From NCBI GenBank assembly GCA_014871385.1, contig CM026426.1:57128089-57192088 (forward strand): a DNA stretch of 64,000 nt. The letters are read 5' to 3'. This document shows positions 1 through 11,940 of this stretch, piece by piece (positions within the stretch are counted from its first letter, which is position 1; every line of letters starts with the position of its first letter). The position numbers and the translations under genes were made by a program. A model generated the notes under the pieces. It searched no databases, had not been told where the DNA came from, and saw only the letters and a list, made by a program, of their open reading frames with translations. The DNA comes from Ceratodon purpureus (Eukaryota > Streptophyta > Bryopsida > Pseudoditrichales > Ditrichaceae).

Positions 1-1606
1 GGCAAAGACAATTGCTTTGTTGTTTGCATGATTAAAATATGGCTTTTGATAATCATTTGTTTACAAATCCATGGAAATCACGTACAATTTTACGACTTCT
101 GTATCCTAGATGGGATGGAAGACAAGGAAAAACTTTATAGATTAGAATCTTTTGGAATTTATTTCAAAAATTCATAGGATTTAGAATAAATTTGTGATGG
201 AAGCATAAACAGTCAACTTTGTCTTCAAACCTCTGGAAAGCACTGCAAACTCTAGGTGATTGAAGACTTTAGTAAATGTGCATTATTAGCATTTTGATGC
301 TAGCGGCGATATTGTCGTCACGGTGTTTGTAAACGCAATGTCTCTATGTGCATGTCTCTGCAATGATCATGAAAAGTAAGGATTGTTGTATACCGTTCCA
401 TTGCAGTGAAAATTACTATGGTGATTATGCATATTCAATCAAAACAATTTTTTTAATATAATTCAAACAATTGGGAATTGTCACATGTAGTGACCATTAT
501 AATTTAATTAGATGGCCTTTATAGACACACTTTTTCTTGATTTGGGGATAGTGTAGAGATTTGTTTCGATCAATTGGATTGCACACATTTCAAAATTCGT
601 AACAAAATCATACTTTGTCTAAGAAATAAAGCTCCATTTCCACTGTCTATTTTTGACATTTGTCTTTATGTGGAATTTTAGAAAAAAAATCAACAATAAG
701 AACAAGGCACACCAATCAGTCTGACTATCATAAGTTAATTTATCTTGTGCGAATATGTGATTTTGGAATATCAATATCCGAGTGTGGAGAGATCTTCCCC
801 TTTAGAAGCAAAAACTGGTGAGACATATAAAATTCTCTTGTACGAGGTTGTAGAATATTGTGACTGAAAATACAAAATCTACTCAAAGATACGGAGAAAG
901 TGTTCATTTAACATTTAGCCACGTCATGCATTAGTTTGAGTCATCAACACACTACTATAATTTATATATCTTCACAAATTTATTTACAAAATTATTTTAG
1001 TGCAACAATATTGTTAAAATGCATATTATTGTAAATTCACAACTAAACAAATTATACCAGTAAGGTATCACAACATACATTGATGGTGACACCTGTATTT
1101 AAAATTGCAAAATTATCACAAAAGTTTAGGACCATGAAACCCCGGAAATGCAAAGCCGTAAGTTTAAGATCAACTAACTTTAAGAATCCTAAGTTATTTT
1201 CTTCAAATTACTACATTTCTTCCATTCTTCTTCTCCATGTCATTCTTCCTTTCTATTTTATTATTTTTTACAATTCTTCCATTCTTCTTCCATTCTACCT
1301 ATCTTTTTTTTTATATTTATCTTTAATTTAATTCTGATTTTCATCTTTAGTTTTTTGGTTTTGTTCTCCCATTCTTCCCCATTCCTTACTCTTTCTTTCA
1401 TGTTTTGATTAATATTTTCAACCTTTATATTTTATTTATTTATTTATTTTTAAATGTTCAAACGACCTTCTTCCCCCTCTCCCCTTCCAGTTCCGTTTTA
1501 ATTTTTGTAATTTTTTTTTTTAAAACAATAAAAATAGTGTCAACAATCCCAATCATTGTCACTTCACGTCATCGGGTGTTCAAGAAGGAATTCGGATATC
1601 GGAGGT
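1..1606. other. AT-rich intergenic DNA, no gene recognised
   Basis: I see no coding pattern on either strand. The stretch is A+T-rich, and from about 1,195 to 1,500 the plus strand becomes strongly pyrimidine-rich, with repeated TTCTTCCATTC-like motifs. The short open frames there are low complexity and look like by-products of the base composition. Confidence 0.5.
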
Positions 1607-1730
1607 GCCAAGGAGTCTCGCCGCGAGTCTTGGCGCAATAGAGAGTCCCGACGCGAAGAGGGAGTTCTGGAGCGAGCAAGGAGTCCCATTGCAAGAGGGA
1701 CTTGTGATGCGAGGAAGGAGTCCTGGCGTT
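1607..1730. repeat. Degenerate ~20-bp minisatellite
   Basis: About six or seven imperfect units of roughly 20 bp follow one another, each built on GGAGTC followed by a GCGAG-like core (aaGGAGTCtcgccGCGAG, GAGTCccgacGCGAA, GGAGTtctggaGCGAG, GGAGTCccattGCAAG, and so on). The block is far more G+C-rich than its AT-rich surroundings. It is open in several frames only because of the repeat, so I do not call a protein. It could be a decayed minisatellite or the internal repeat of a lost transposon. Confidence 0.6.
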
Positions 1731-1997
1731 AAAAAAAGATATATTTTTTTCCTATTTTTGTGCATTAATTATACTATAAAATTGGTTGATGAAATGAAAA
1801 ATAAAATTATACTTTATTTACATCTTTATTTAAAGTATAATTTTGAAGTTGTTTTCGCTACAATTCATGAACAATCGTGACCGGTCACCTCAATCGTTCA
1901 AACGTGATACCTTCAAAGGCATATTAGAATACTTGGAATACAGAACTTGGCGTTTTATATTTACTATTTTGTGGATAATGCAAAGTGTTGAATAGAG

Positions 1998-2543
1998 TTG
2001 GTCACAAAACACAAGAAAAAGAGCACTTCTTGCGATCTCGGAAGTGGGAACTTAGAAGCGTGTGGTTTTTATTTGAAAGAGGACAACTTTTATAGCGATG
2101 GGTTTGGAAGTTGGTTTGACAATGAATTAGAGGATAGAAAATGCCTGCATCCATTTTTAAACATGCATAACAGCCATTTGATTTTTTTAAATTCAAATTT
2201 CTGGAAGATGTTTAGAAGTAGTTCAAAGAAGGCAAAGAAAAGAAGTAGATTGCCTTGTGTTTGTGACTTCAATGACCTTGTGAAGGAGGCACTGGAAGAG
2301 AAAATAAAGGCTCTAGAGAAATGCCTCAAGGATGACAAGATGACATTTGATGCTTTGCGTTGGGAAAGAAACGACGCACTGCAGCAAAAAGGAAGACTAG
2401 AGGATCAAGTAGTAGGGATCCGGTTTGATTTGCGCAAATGGCAGAAACATGCATCGATGACAGCGTTGAGATATGGTGATCTCATGTCCCGGATTAGTGA
2501 GGCTCATCCTGAATTTCTTGTATGGTCAAGAGGGCATAAATAA
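1998..2543 (+). CDS. Hypothetical coiled-coil protein, possibly an exon or transposon fragment
   Basis: This is an open frame of 181 codons with no stop. The product is not recognised. The first half is mixed and has a basic patch (SSKKAKKRSR near residue 75). The second half, about residues 90-140, is charged and heptad-like (KEALEEKIKALEKCLKDDK), as in a coiled coil. The end (HPEFLVWSRGHK) gives no family match. Nothing around it forms a gene, and MULE-type relics start 2 kb away, so a gag-like or transposon-borne fragment is as likely as a host exon. Confidence 0.3.
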   Translation: MVTKHKKKSTSCDLGSGNLEACGFYLKEDNFYSDGFGSWFDNELEDRKCLHPFLNMHNSHLIFLNSNFWKMFRSSSKKAKKRSRLPCVCDFNDLVKEALEEKIKALEKCLKDDKMTFDALRWERNDALQQKGRLEDQVVGIRFDLRKWQKHASMTALRYGDLMSRISEAHPEFLVWSRGHK

Positions 2544-2845
2544 CCTAGGATTTTGGCGGAACTTAATACATCATGCAAATCCCTTGACCAAAGGTGAAGA
2601 AAGGCAGTGTGGATCTCAATGTAGGAGAAAACCGCGTAGCAAATCCTTGTCAACAGCGTCTATGATCGTACGTACCTCTCCTACCTCTTTATGTGTAGGA
2701 TGAAAATAGTTTATAAGTATGATGTCCGGATTTCAAGGGCGCTAAGCACCTTCGTCATGGATATTTATGCAGTAGCAATAGGCAGTCTCTTCCTCTTTGT
2801 TCATTGTCTTTTTGAAACAAGTCTCGGTAGGAGCGGGCTACGGTT

Positions 2846-3127
2846 ATGAAAGATGTCGGGGATATTGTTGCCTCACTTGATGACGTCGTTGGCCCATTTC
2901 ATCCATATGTGGAGGTTGAGGGGGAAGAGGAGGCAAATGGGTGCAGCCGAAGGCTTACTGAAAAGGATGACATGGATGTAGGATTAGACATGATAGAAGA
3001 GCCTTCGGCTGTAAAAGTGCCAAGTGGGATCGTGGTGCTTGAGGATGAGCCGGACGTACCCCTGCTACCCCATACATACTCTAAGGTTGGGAAGATTCCG
3101 CTAGGGACCTATTCTAAGGAAGCATAG
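2846..3127 (+). CDS. Hypothetical acidic ORF
   Basis: An open frame of 93 codons rich in D, E and V (for example VEVEGEEEANG), ending with a Thr-Tyr-Ser-Lys-rich tail. It has no recognisable domain. It lies 300 bp downstream of the coiled-coil ORF on the same strand, so both could be exons of one unrecognised gene or transposon protein, but I see no convincing splice signals that join them. Confidence 0.2.
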   Translation: MKDVGDIVASLDDVVGPFHPYVEVEGEEEANGCSRRLTEKDDMDVGLDMIEEPSAVKVPSGIVVLEDEPDVPLLPHTYSKVGKIPLGTYSKEA

Positions 3128-3326
3128 TGTGGAAAAAGGATAGGTGGGCCATAGTTGAAACGTTCCCACCTAGGACAATTGCCTAGTGTAGGACAAACAA
3201 TGAACATCAATGTAGCTTGTCATCTTGTACAACCGAAGGTTGGTAGTTATGCTGAAAATGCAAGTGACAAACCTAAACGCATTACGTTCAAAGATCAAAA
3301 TGGCTATTAACATCTATTGGTTGGCA

Positions 3327-4192
3327 TTAACCCGTAAAGGCCCATAGTCCTGGAATGGGCTTTTTTAAGAATTTGGGCAGGTTCCTAGAATCCCAATTTA
3401 ATTCCTAAATCGTTGAAAAAAATAATTTAGGTAGGCATTTTGAAGAGGTTTGTGTAGAATTTTTTTAAATTTTTTTATAACATACTGAAAAAAAGTTACG
3501 GGGTTTTGAGTGTCAAAAGCTGCATTCAGCCAAACTTCGGGCAAGCTCACAGCCACTGTCAATGCAGCAAATTCTGCCCAAAACTGCCCAAAATTGCCAA
3601 AATCTGCCAAATCTGCCCAAAGCCGAAACATTGAAATTCCACCAAAAATTGAGATTTTGATATTTTTCAAAAATAAAAGTTTCTATGTATAGAGAAGGCA
3701 ATAGAGCATGTTCTCACCGTTCAAAATTTCAATCCAATTTTTTTCATATGCTATTTTTATTGTCAAAAAACGGCCTTTGTTTGTAAATTTCAGTATACCT
3801 CCTAACGGAAAATGATTTTTTTGGCAACCTTCCACAACTTTTTTGAATATGATTTTTCTTAAAACAATTAGCTAACTCAGTCTTCTTTGACGTGCATCAA
3901 AACCCCCAAAATCCATAATGCAAAAAAATGGTTATTTGGGCCTTCAAAACTCTGCTGATCCCATTTTGCACAGGAAAAAAAACTTTTTTTCAACTTTGAA
4001 CGTTACGATCTTGCAATAGGTGAGGAATGAGTGTGTAAGATTTGGTAGACATGTAGACATAGAAGTTAGCTACAAGATCTTACGGTTAGATGTACTAATT
4101 AAGACCCCAAGTTTGCAAAATCCACCTACTTTGAAGATGGGCTGTTTTCAGGCAGTTTTGATGAAAAACACCCTCGGGCGTTTAGGGGTTAA
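3327..4192. mobile_element. TTAA-flanked non-autonomous element, piggyBac-like (858 bp)
   Basis: The two ends form an inverted repeat: the left end reads TTAACCCGTAAAGGCCC (from 3,327) and the right end, on the other strand, TTAACCCCTAAACGCCC (from 4,192). TTAA at both ends with a CCC start is the signature of piggyBac-type insertion (TTAA target duplication). The interior has no transposase. It contains a run of CTGCCCAAAA-like short repeats around 3,560-3,625 and AT-rich filler, and the short ORFs inside are repeat-driven. A second, shorter relative with the same TTAACCCnTAAA ends lies at 60,624-60,970. Assignment to piggyBac rests on the ends only. Confidence 0.6.
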
Positions 4193-4420
4193 TAAAGTGC
4201 ATGTGTTAGTGGATACAAGGTACATAGTGCACTTGTCCTAGTTGGAAGGTATATTTATACAATGCAATCAATGTAAATGACAAAACCTTGATATTAAAAA
4301 AGGCAATACGAATTCTGTATTGTTGATTCAGTACAAGGAATGATTAAAACATGAATGACTAAGCAACCCCACTGAGCACCGTCCACTATGAGTATGCGTG
4401 TCCAAAAAGTAGTCTGCCTT

Positions 4421-7060
4421 CTAATTTTTAGCGAAGTAGTGAGTCAAGATTCCACTCTCTAGGACAAGCTTGACCTTGTTGAAGCTAAAGGTAGGCGCTT
4501 GGATGAAAAGGACGTCCTCTAAATCACGGATGCAGATCTGCAAAAGGATGTAGTACACATGCTTGCAATAGGAGAATTGAGTTCGTCCTCGGAAGTTAGT
4601 CATGGTTTTCCTGAATGCAGAGCAAGTGCGACCAGGGTAAGAGCTGATGGTGATCTGGTATTGTGAGATGGATGGAGCAACGCCCAAATCCACACTAGTG
4701 ATGCAACCATGGTTGGGTGAGGTATCATAGTGACGGAACAAAGGCAAGCTTTGAGGGAGTTGGAGGAGCCCATGGAGAGTTGATGTGCCGGATTTTGGAC
4801 GAGTGGCAGTACGTTTCACCATCTTGCCGTCTCTCTAACCAGGGTATCGGTCAAGCTCATGCAGGAACATGTAGAGATTTGAGATTTGTAAGGGTCAGGG
4901 CAGAGAGAAGAGGCGTCTAGGTTAGACAGTCTTCTTCTACGGAAGTAAGAACACTGTTGCTTCGAGTGCAAGGATTTCATTGCGCTTGAGATTTGTACCT
5001 TGCTTCACCGGCCAAATCTCTGGAATCGGAGGTATCTCTTGGTCCATAGAATATCTAGCAATCCACTTGCGCCTTGTACCCTTCACGCACCTCTCAATGT
5101 CATTGGAGCAGAAGAAGAACTCTGTCCACTCGGATATGTTCCTGCATATGTTAGTCCAGACTTTGGTGTAGGTAGGTGCTGCAGTCAAATTAGCACCCCT
5201 TACAATTCTCTTGATACACTTCTTTTTTGTGATAGCTCTATGGGCTCAATAGTAGTTGGCAAAAGTCTTGGGGAGTATCAAAATGAGCCACTCCTTGACA
5301 TTAACCTTGGTTTCTTCAAGTGCATTGACATGGCAAACCCCCCCTTGTTGAATGGTGATGCTAGGGTACTCTAAGATTTTGCTGCTGGGGGTTCAACTTC
5401 CTATACATCGGTATCATCTTCAGTATCATCTTTAGTATCATCTTCCACAATGATGGGCATCTGCATAGTGCGAGCCCTGACGGCACGTCTTGAACGTCTA
5501 GGATGAGAGAAGTTTACCTTGTCGAGACGATGTGACTCTTCCTCAGCTCTGAGGGGTAAGTTCGTGATTTTGGTGGTCATTGTCTTGATCCAAATATGGC
5601 CATCGTAACGCTTGTCAACGATAGACGTTGCTTGCGACCTAGACTTCTCCTTCACTGGCGGAGGACAGCTCAAAAATCATAGCACCATTGAATACTGTAG
5701 GAAAGTACTCAACTCTCTCGCGTCTCACTAATGAGTAATCTATTTTTTTTAGAATGTTTTTCTTTCCATGTCTCTTTGAAAGTATTCGAAGCAAGAGGAC
5801 TACACTTAACAATCTTCCCCTATGAAGATTGAGAGGTACTGGAACATTTGACTAGGAATGTAGCTGGTGGCCGAGATTCTACGGACTGTTTCAGAACATC
5901 AGGTGATGCTTTCAGCGGAATAGTCTCTTTGTCTCAGGAGAGGTAGATGATTGGCGTTGCAACTAGAGTATCCAGGCCAAATTCTACTTTAACCTTCACA
6001 TCACAAGGTAGTGGATCTGAATAGTAAAAGTAGAGGAATGGCGTAGAGTTAGAATCTCTGTGGATGCCTGCATCTGTGAATCCGTGAGATCATACACTCG
6101 GTACCTACCGGAATAGAGGTTCCAAAACACATTATTCTCATTGTCTTTCTCAAAATTGTGATCAAGTGTATGTATTATCTCTGAGGTCTCATCGTCATAT
6201 ATCTATTCCTCAATAATAAAAATATCCTCTCTGAAGTGGAATCTAAGGCAGAGGCAAAGCGCCGTCACAGTTGCCAAGCCATCATCATCTACACGTACTG
6301 TAAGTGGGATACCAACTCCATGAGCTCGGAGTACGGCCAACCTAACACTCTGTCTGCAAGCAGCTGCACCATTCTATGCTAAGTGTAATGAGCTTAAAAT
6401 GATGCTACTAGAAGTAGAGAGAAGAAACTGAGAGGATTGGTGCATTGTCCTTGCTCTATTTATTCCAGGTCCAGGATCCATCCGTTAACTTACTAGTTCA
6501 CTTCATGAAGGGCAGTGAGCACCGATGGAATCCCACCCTTAGGATCAAGAACCACGCTTTCAACTCAGTAATGCCAATTGGTATCACCCGCATGAAACTG
6601 CTCAATGATTCGCAACCAAGCCTGCAACCTATGATTTTATTCCCAAACCATGAACATCTCCTTTGAAAAGACCTTCAAATCTTCATCTACAAGCAGAGTT
6701 GCTTCAAAATCATTGTTCACCTCTCTCCATTCCTTCGACTAGGAAGCTTCAACTGCAGGTGTGACCTCTGAGGTATGACCGTGGTTGTCCTCTAGAGCTA
6801 CGTAAAAATAACCGTTGCCCTCCATGTACCCATCTCTAACAAAGTGGGCTTGAAGAGTAGAGACATCATTTTTAAGGTAAGGTCTTACCACCGGCAATGA
6901 AATCATTTGACAAAGGGGAATAAAGAGATGGCCCTTATGCTTTGGTTGCCATTTGAGTTTCTCCAGCCTGAATGCGCTATTGACAGTCTCTTTTGCTACA
7001 AGGTCATGCAGCATTTGATTGACCTTGCGCTTTGTCAAAGGAATAGCACAGAATATGACA
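4421..7060 (-). pseudogene. MULE-type transposase relic, copy A (SWIM zinc finger; DDE core missing)
   Basis: Read from high to low coordinates, the minus strand carries broken pieces of one transposon family. Near 7,000-6,470 is a segment with NGYFYVALEDN, then MVWE-stop-NHRLQAW and VESVVLDPKGG, with in-frame stops. A middle segment lies at 6,370-5,900 (LRAHGVGIPLT, IYDDETSEI, YSGRYRVYDLTD). At 5,580-5,640 is KRYDGHIWIKTMTTKI. At 5,190-4,940 is TAAPTYTKVW, FFFCSNDIERCVKG and IWPVKQGTNLK. Last is a SWIM-like zinc finger at about 4,640-4,540, CSA-x(n)-CKHVYYILLQ, where the usual CxC has lost its second Cys. Compared with copy B (8.2-11.9 kb), the catalytic region between the KRYDGH and TAAPTY segments is absent, so this is an internal deletion derivative. 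Short open frames survive but no complete protein does. The family assignment is from motif recognition. Confidence 0.6.
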
Positions 7061-7130
7061 AAAAATAAGAAACTAATACTAAAACCCTCGACAACAAATA
7101 CATTGAGAACACAACACACAGTTCTAAGCA

Positions 7131-7390
7131 CATGGTGCTCTACACAAAGGTGCACTGATAAGCAGTGCCGGCACCATCATTGCCTTTGAGGGCACCCAGC
7201 TTGCACACCAAACCAAAAGCGTTGATGCGTATTGTTGAGAACCTGAAGGTGACCCAAAAAGTGATGGCGGCACCGGCATCGCTTTTCTAATATACATCTT
7301 TATGCACTAGCACCATACGCAATAGTGTGCATGGTGCTCTGCACAAAACTGCCCAAAAAAGCGGTGCCGGTGCCGCCATCGCTTTGGGAG
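7131..7390. repeat. Direct repeat of ~55-60 bp with an inverted copy of its core
   Basis: The segment starting ATGGTGCTCTACACAAAG (about 7,131-7,190) recurs as ATGGTGCTCTGCACAAAA (about 7,329-7,385). Both continue into AGCnGTGCCGGnnCC and end near ATCGCTTT or ATTGCCTTT. Between them, at about 7,255-7,290, the core occurs in the opposite sense (AGTGATGGCGGCACCGGCAT). The block lies between the two head-to-head MULE relics and may be what remains of their terminal or sub-terminal sequences. That is inference. Confidence 0.5.
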
Positions 7391-8247
7391 GCTTCCTCAG
7401 GTACTTCAAATTCAATCCCACCTATTCAACATCAATTCAAGATTGATGGCTGCTCCAGAAGTATCCAGGAGTCACGCATATTTGAAGGTAGGAATAATCC
7501 CACATGGAACATACCACAAGACAATGTTTAGAGGGACACATAGGCGTAGAGGTCCTAAGCTTAGTACGCTAGGCTCTAGGTTGTTACCCTCACCCGATAT
7601 TACCAATCGAGGAACTGGGAATATCGATTCTACGGCAACTGTAGACCGTCAGGACGGCCTTCCAAGCGATATAGAAAGCTGTAATTCGCTTTGCCTATTA
7701 AGGCTTTGATATAAATACATATGCCTGAGCATTCGATCAACATTCTTTTATCCTCATTCGTCTGTTCTAATCGTGGTGGACTAGCTTTATTTGAAATCAG
7801 TATCTTCAAAAGAATGTTCAGAAAGCACATTCATATACGAGACCAACGCCATCATTGAACCTTCTTAGAATACACTTGACAGTTACCTAGGTACATATAT
7901 TCCTATTATGGAAAGGCAAACTCTGTCCAGTGGGTGGCACATTAATGCAGAATCTTCTAAATACCTCCGCACAATTCTCAATTTAGGAGGAGAATAGTTT
8001 AAATGACTCAAATACTCTCGGATCCAAAAGTCTATCTACATTTCTGACACGCCGTCTCTAATTCAGAATTATGACACCCATAATTTAGGACTTACATGAT
8101 GCCTGTCTGATTTAAGCCTTCTTATCTCGACAACAGACCAAAGAAGGCATGTACGTATCTAACCTCCTAATTATAACAAGAAGATAATTATAATACAAGA
8201 GAGGAGTTAGTGTACATGAAGCTCCAAGTCCTTCTCGAGTTCATTCC
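7391..8247. other. Spacer between MULE relics, no gene recognised
   Basis: The short ORFs here show no family resemblance and no consistent coding bias. The stretch separates the 5' sides of two divergently oriented copies of the same transposase family. Confidence 0.4.
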
Positions 8248-11200
8248 TTGAAGTCACTTAGTGTGGTCGCTGCCCTCTCATTCTCTATCATGCACGACTT
8301 TACTACTCCCATCTTCTTCCAGGCTTTAAGGATGGCGTCTCTACGTGCACATGGTAGAGCAACGCCCCTCACAGCACCGTTAGGGGAGGACAGCACAATC
8401 ACCATTCCACGGCAGTTGCTTAGTTTGAGGTTCAACTTTAGAATTGGTTCAATGTACGCGGAGAGAGAGATTTATGATGATAACGGAGAACTAAGCGAGA
8501 CTATTCTGCAAACCAGGTCTAGAGATGAGGAGGGTTAATCCTGGACTTTGTCGAGCGGCACATACAAAGTTTTTTGTTTGTCCTATATCCAAATGTCTCT
8601 ACAAAGAGTGATTCTGACTCCTCCTTCCTCCACGTCAACAGTTCAAGTGTCAATGTTAGTGAAAGTTGAGAACTCGCTGCCGCGTCCAGACGTCCGCGTC
8701 ATTAGTGATTCGGACGATGACATTGTCCCGGATATCAATATAGCTGATGCTAAAGTCAACCCATTTGCACGACGTACAAGTATTGGCTCCACTCGTTCCT
8801 TACCAATATGTAGCTTTAGCGATCTCTGTCAATCTCCTCTGGTCGTCCCCGAGGGCATCCAAACACAAATAAACGTCGTAGTATCCTTGATGCAATTAAA
8901 GCGACGGCAAAGCAAAAAGGGTCCTGATTAGAGATTGTGATGGTTGACTTAGACTCTCTAGAACATGTGGTGTTAAGTATCTCCCTCTGACATATGACGA
9001 TGACAAGATATTTAAGGTGCCTCCACTTCCTGAAGGCATTCCGACAACATTTAGCGGAGAACTAGATGGTATGGGAAAGTTATACGATGATCATGCATGG
9101 TGTAATACCATGACCACCAACATTAGGAATGATTTTGGACTAAAGTTTTGGAAGTCTTTGTGTATCGGGCATCTGCAGTGTCCAAATCCTGCTTGTGATT
9201 TCATTGACAGGAATCCGAGAAAGTTAATTCAACAGACTGGGCTGGACTAACTCCTATACAGATTCCAGTAAGAGAAGAGCATCCTCCTTTGTCAACTCTA
9301 GTTTGCAAGGTCTGCCACACACCTCCTGTATGTTTAGCGCCTTGTGATGCTCGGATTTATCATGTGACGAAGAGAGAGCCAGATTATACACGTGTAGCAA
9401 TCCACCTGGGGTTCATGACCACCCAGTATCCAATGGCACTTGCCAAGATACTCTAGACCACATCTATGAGTATACCGGCGAGTAGGTCCTTCGTACTCCG
9501 AATGCCAAGAATTTGGCTGTTGTGATGGGCGCAAGCAAGATATTCTTAGCTAATTACCTAATACGAGCAACTCCTGGACAAAACCCTCTCCATGGCGTTT
9601 TGATGGAGGAGGCTATGGACTAGTTTGAGACCATGTCCGATGCCAACATCAGGCACTTGGTTGTAGGTACAAAGAAGTTTCTTTGCCAAAACAACGGTCT
9701 CGTAGACAACATTATGAGACTGAAGGAGCACAATAACTTCAAATTTGTGCATGATAGTCAATTTCCAGGCCAAACAAAGGGGAAGGTCTTCATCTTCAAG
9801 ATGTCCGTCGACTTGCCGGGCAGTGCAACGGACTTGGTGAAGCGCATGCAACTAGGAGGGGACTTGCAAGATTCATGGATAATGTTTGACCATGTGAAGC
9901 GCGTGAAGAACTGGAGCACGATGGCTTGTCACGTGTACGACAACAAATACTGTAAGGTGATGACCATTGCGAACTGTGACATGCAGTCAAAGGATGTGAC
10001 AACGCAAGAACACTTCTGGGAGCAACTGAATGGAATGATGGTGGATAATGGACATCTGAAACCAAACTTCAAGGGCTTCATGGCGGACAGCGCTGGGGCG
10101 AATTGACATGCAGTACGGAAGGTATACGAGAATGGTAACATCCACGACAAAATGGATGATAGAGAGTGGACGTGTTTGTTTCACTGGACAAAATGTCTAG
10201 AAAGAGTCATTGTGGCTCATATAAGATAGAGTGCCATGACCAGATGGGAGCTCTTTGCAAACAATAGAAGGATGCAAAGACTCAAGAGGAGGCCGAGGAC
10301 ATGTACAACGTCATACGGGGATGGTAGCAATCTGGAGGATGTGTCTCAGTTGAGGGCAGGAAACGAGCGCTAAATGACTGGATGATATTTTGGCATTTCA
10401 GATACATATAGTGGGGTGGCTCTATGCAACTTGTAAGTATCTTTCCAATCACTAAAATGTCTAGTGCCATTGAATTTTCTACATGATATCATCTCACACC
10501 CATTCTCTTGATTGCCTGTACAGAACCTATCGCTGGACGAGAGAGCGGACATGCCGTCTTGCAACCTAGCAGAGACTATATATAACAAGTGGCTTCAACA
10601 GTCCGAAAACACAGGCGACTGCCTATACTGTACAACTATAGACGACATAATGCGTACGTTCATGCAGATCACTCAGTATAGAAAGTATCTAAAGGGAGGA
10701 GGGGAGGCAAAGGACCAGACAAGGCAGAGCTTCACCTCCGTCAAGCACAGCGGAGCTTAGACCCAGAAATGATAGCTGAGTCTATGAAGGCGTATACCAG
10801 AGCTGCAGACGCTTTAACGAATGAGAAGGGACTTGAGGGAGCAGAGATTTTTGGTTCTATGAAGAGGAAGCTTGATCTTCCTCCTAGTTCAGCCCATGAC
10901 TCCCATCGCTCTGATACAATCAATTATTCCATTCCTGCAATGGAGAATCGGTCAACAAGGGCGCAGATCCAGGAGGCTCTTTCAGATCCAACATGTGGTG
11001 TACATCACACCACGTTCGTTCAAGAGTCGGAGTGCGATTCATCCAAGTGGCACATTGCTCGCCTTTCAAACCGATCCGGACAAAAATGTCAGGCACTTCA
11101 GACGCAGAGTTGTACGAAGTACAATGCTAAGATCTCGAAGATAGCTCGGGCTCAGCGGCGCCTAATTATTCCGAGCAGAAGAAGGATTTTCACAGCGGAC

Positions 11201-11940
11201 GCTTGACTGCAGTGGAATTTTGGTTCTGCGCTGATGATATCAACCGATGCGTGAAGGAGGGTCCGAAGTCATTTGCTGTGGATTGGTCAGAAATTCTTAT
11301 GGTATAGCCAGTCAAAATTGGAACCAATCTCACTTGACAGGAGGTACTCTCCCTAGAAGAAGCGGTTTTCTAGTTGCAACAGCGTGGCGCTCTATCAGCA
11401 GGCCGCCAATTCCAAGCAGCTTTGAACTGGCCTCTTCCGAGATCCCATTTCAAGGCACAAGCGGATCCATATGCACATCCTATGCTCCGGGGTGGATATT
11501 CCATTTGCAGGAACTCTAACGCCCCAACTGTGGAGCACCGTAACAAGTCGGAAAGCGCCGCTCTCATGGACTATTGAGGTATAACAAGGATAACGACTAT
11601 TCTGTATTTTGGATATGTTTGCGTCGTTACCCTTAATACGGGAAGGGACAAGCTATACCGCATCACCATTGAGAGCTTTCCATAATGCACCTACCCAGAT
11701 TTCATCAAGATGCTTTTGGAGACTCTACGGAAGAACAAGCAATGGAAATACTGCAAACATATATATTACATTATTCGATATATGTGCGAGATGGATCCTG
11801 AGGAGGACTCCTTCATGCATGCTCCAAATTATAGTTCCAATGAGGTTATGGAAATCCTCAAACGAATGGATGCCTTTTGAAGAACTATTCAGTTTATCAT
11901 GTACAAGGAGCCTCCTAGGGGACAAGAGGCTACTATAAGA
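8248..11940 (+). pseudogene. MULE-type transposase relic, copy B (DDE core plus SWIM zinc finger)
   Basis: This is the longer copy of the family. In order, with frameshifts and stops between: LRAHGRATPLT and REIYDDNGELSE (8,330-8,510); acidic linker ISDSDDDIVPD (8,690); LYDDHAWCNTMTTNIRND and a Cys-rich stretch HLQCPNPACDF (9,075-9,210); CKVCHTPPVC (9,307-9,340); the catalytic core at 9,630-10,160, including KMSVDLPGS, IMFDHVKRVKNW, IANCDMQSKD, KGFMADSAGAN and WTCLFHW; then NLAETIYNKWLQQS (10,555) and FMQITQYRKYLKGG (10,660). Later come FWFCADDINRCVKEG (11,220) and PVKIGTNLT (11,310). The SWIM finger is at 11,690-11,790 (CTYPDFIK-x(n)-CKHIYYI, again with CxC broken to CxY). Acidic motifs around CDMQS and MADSA are the likely catalytic residues. 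At least ten stops or frameshifts rule out function. Confidence 0.7.
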
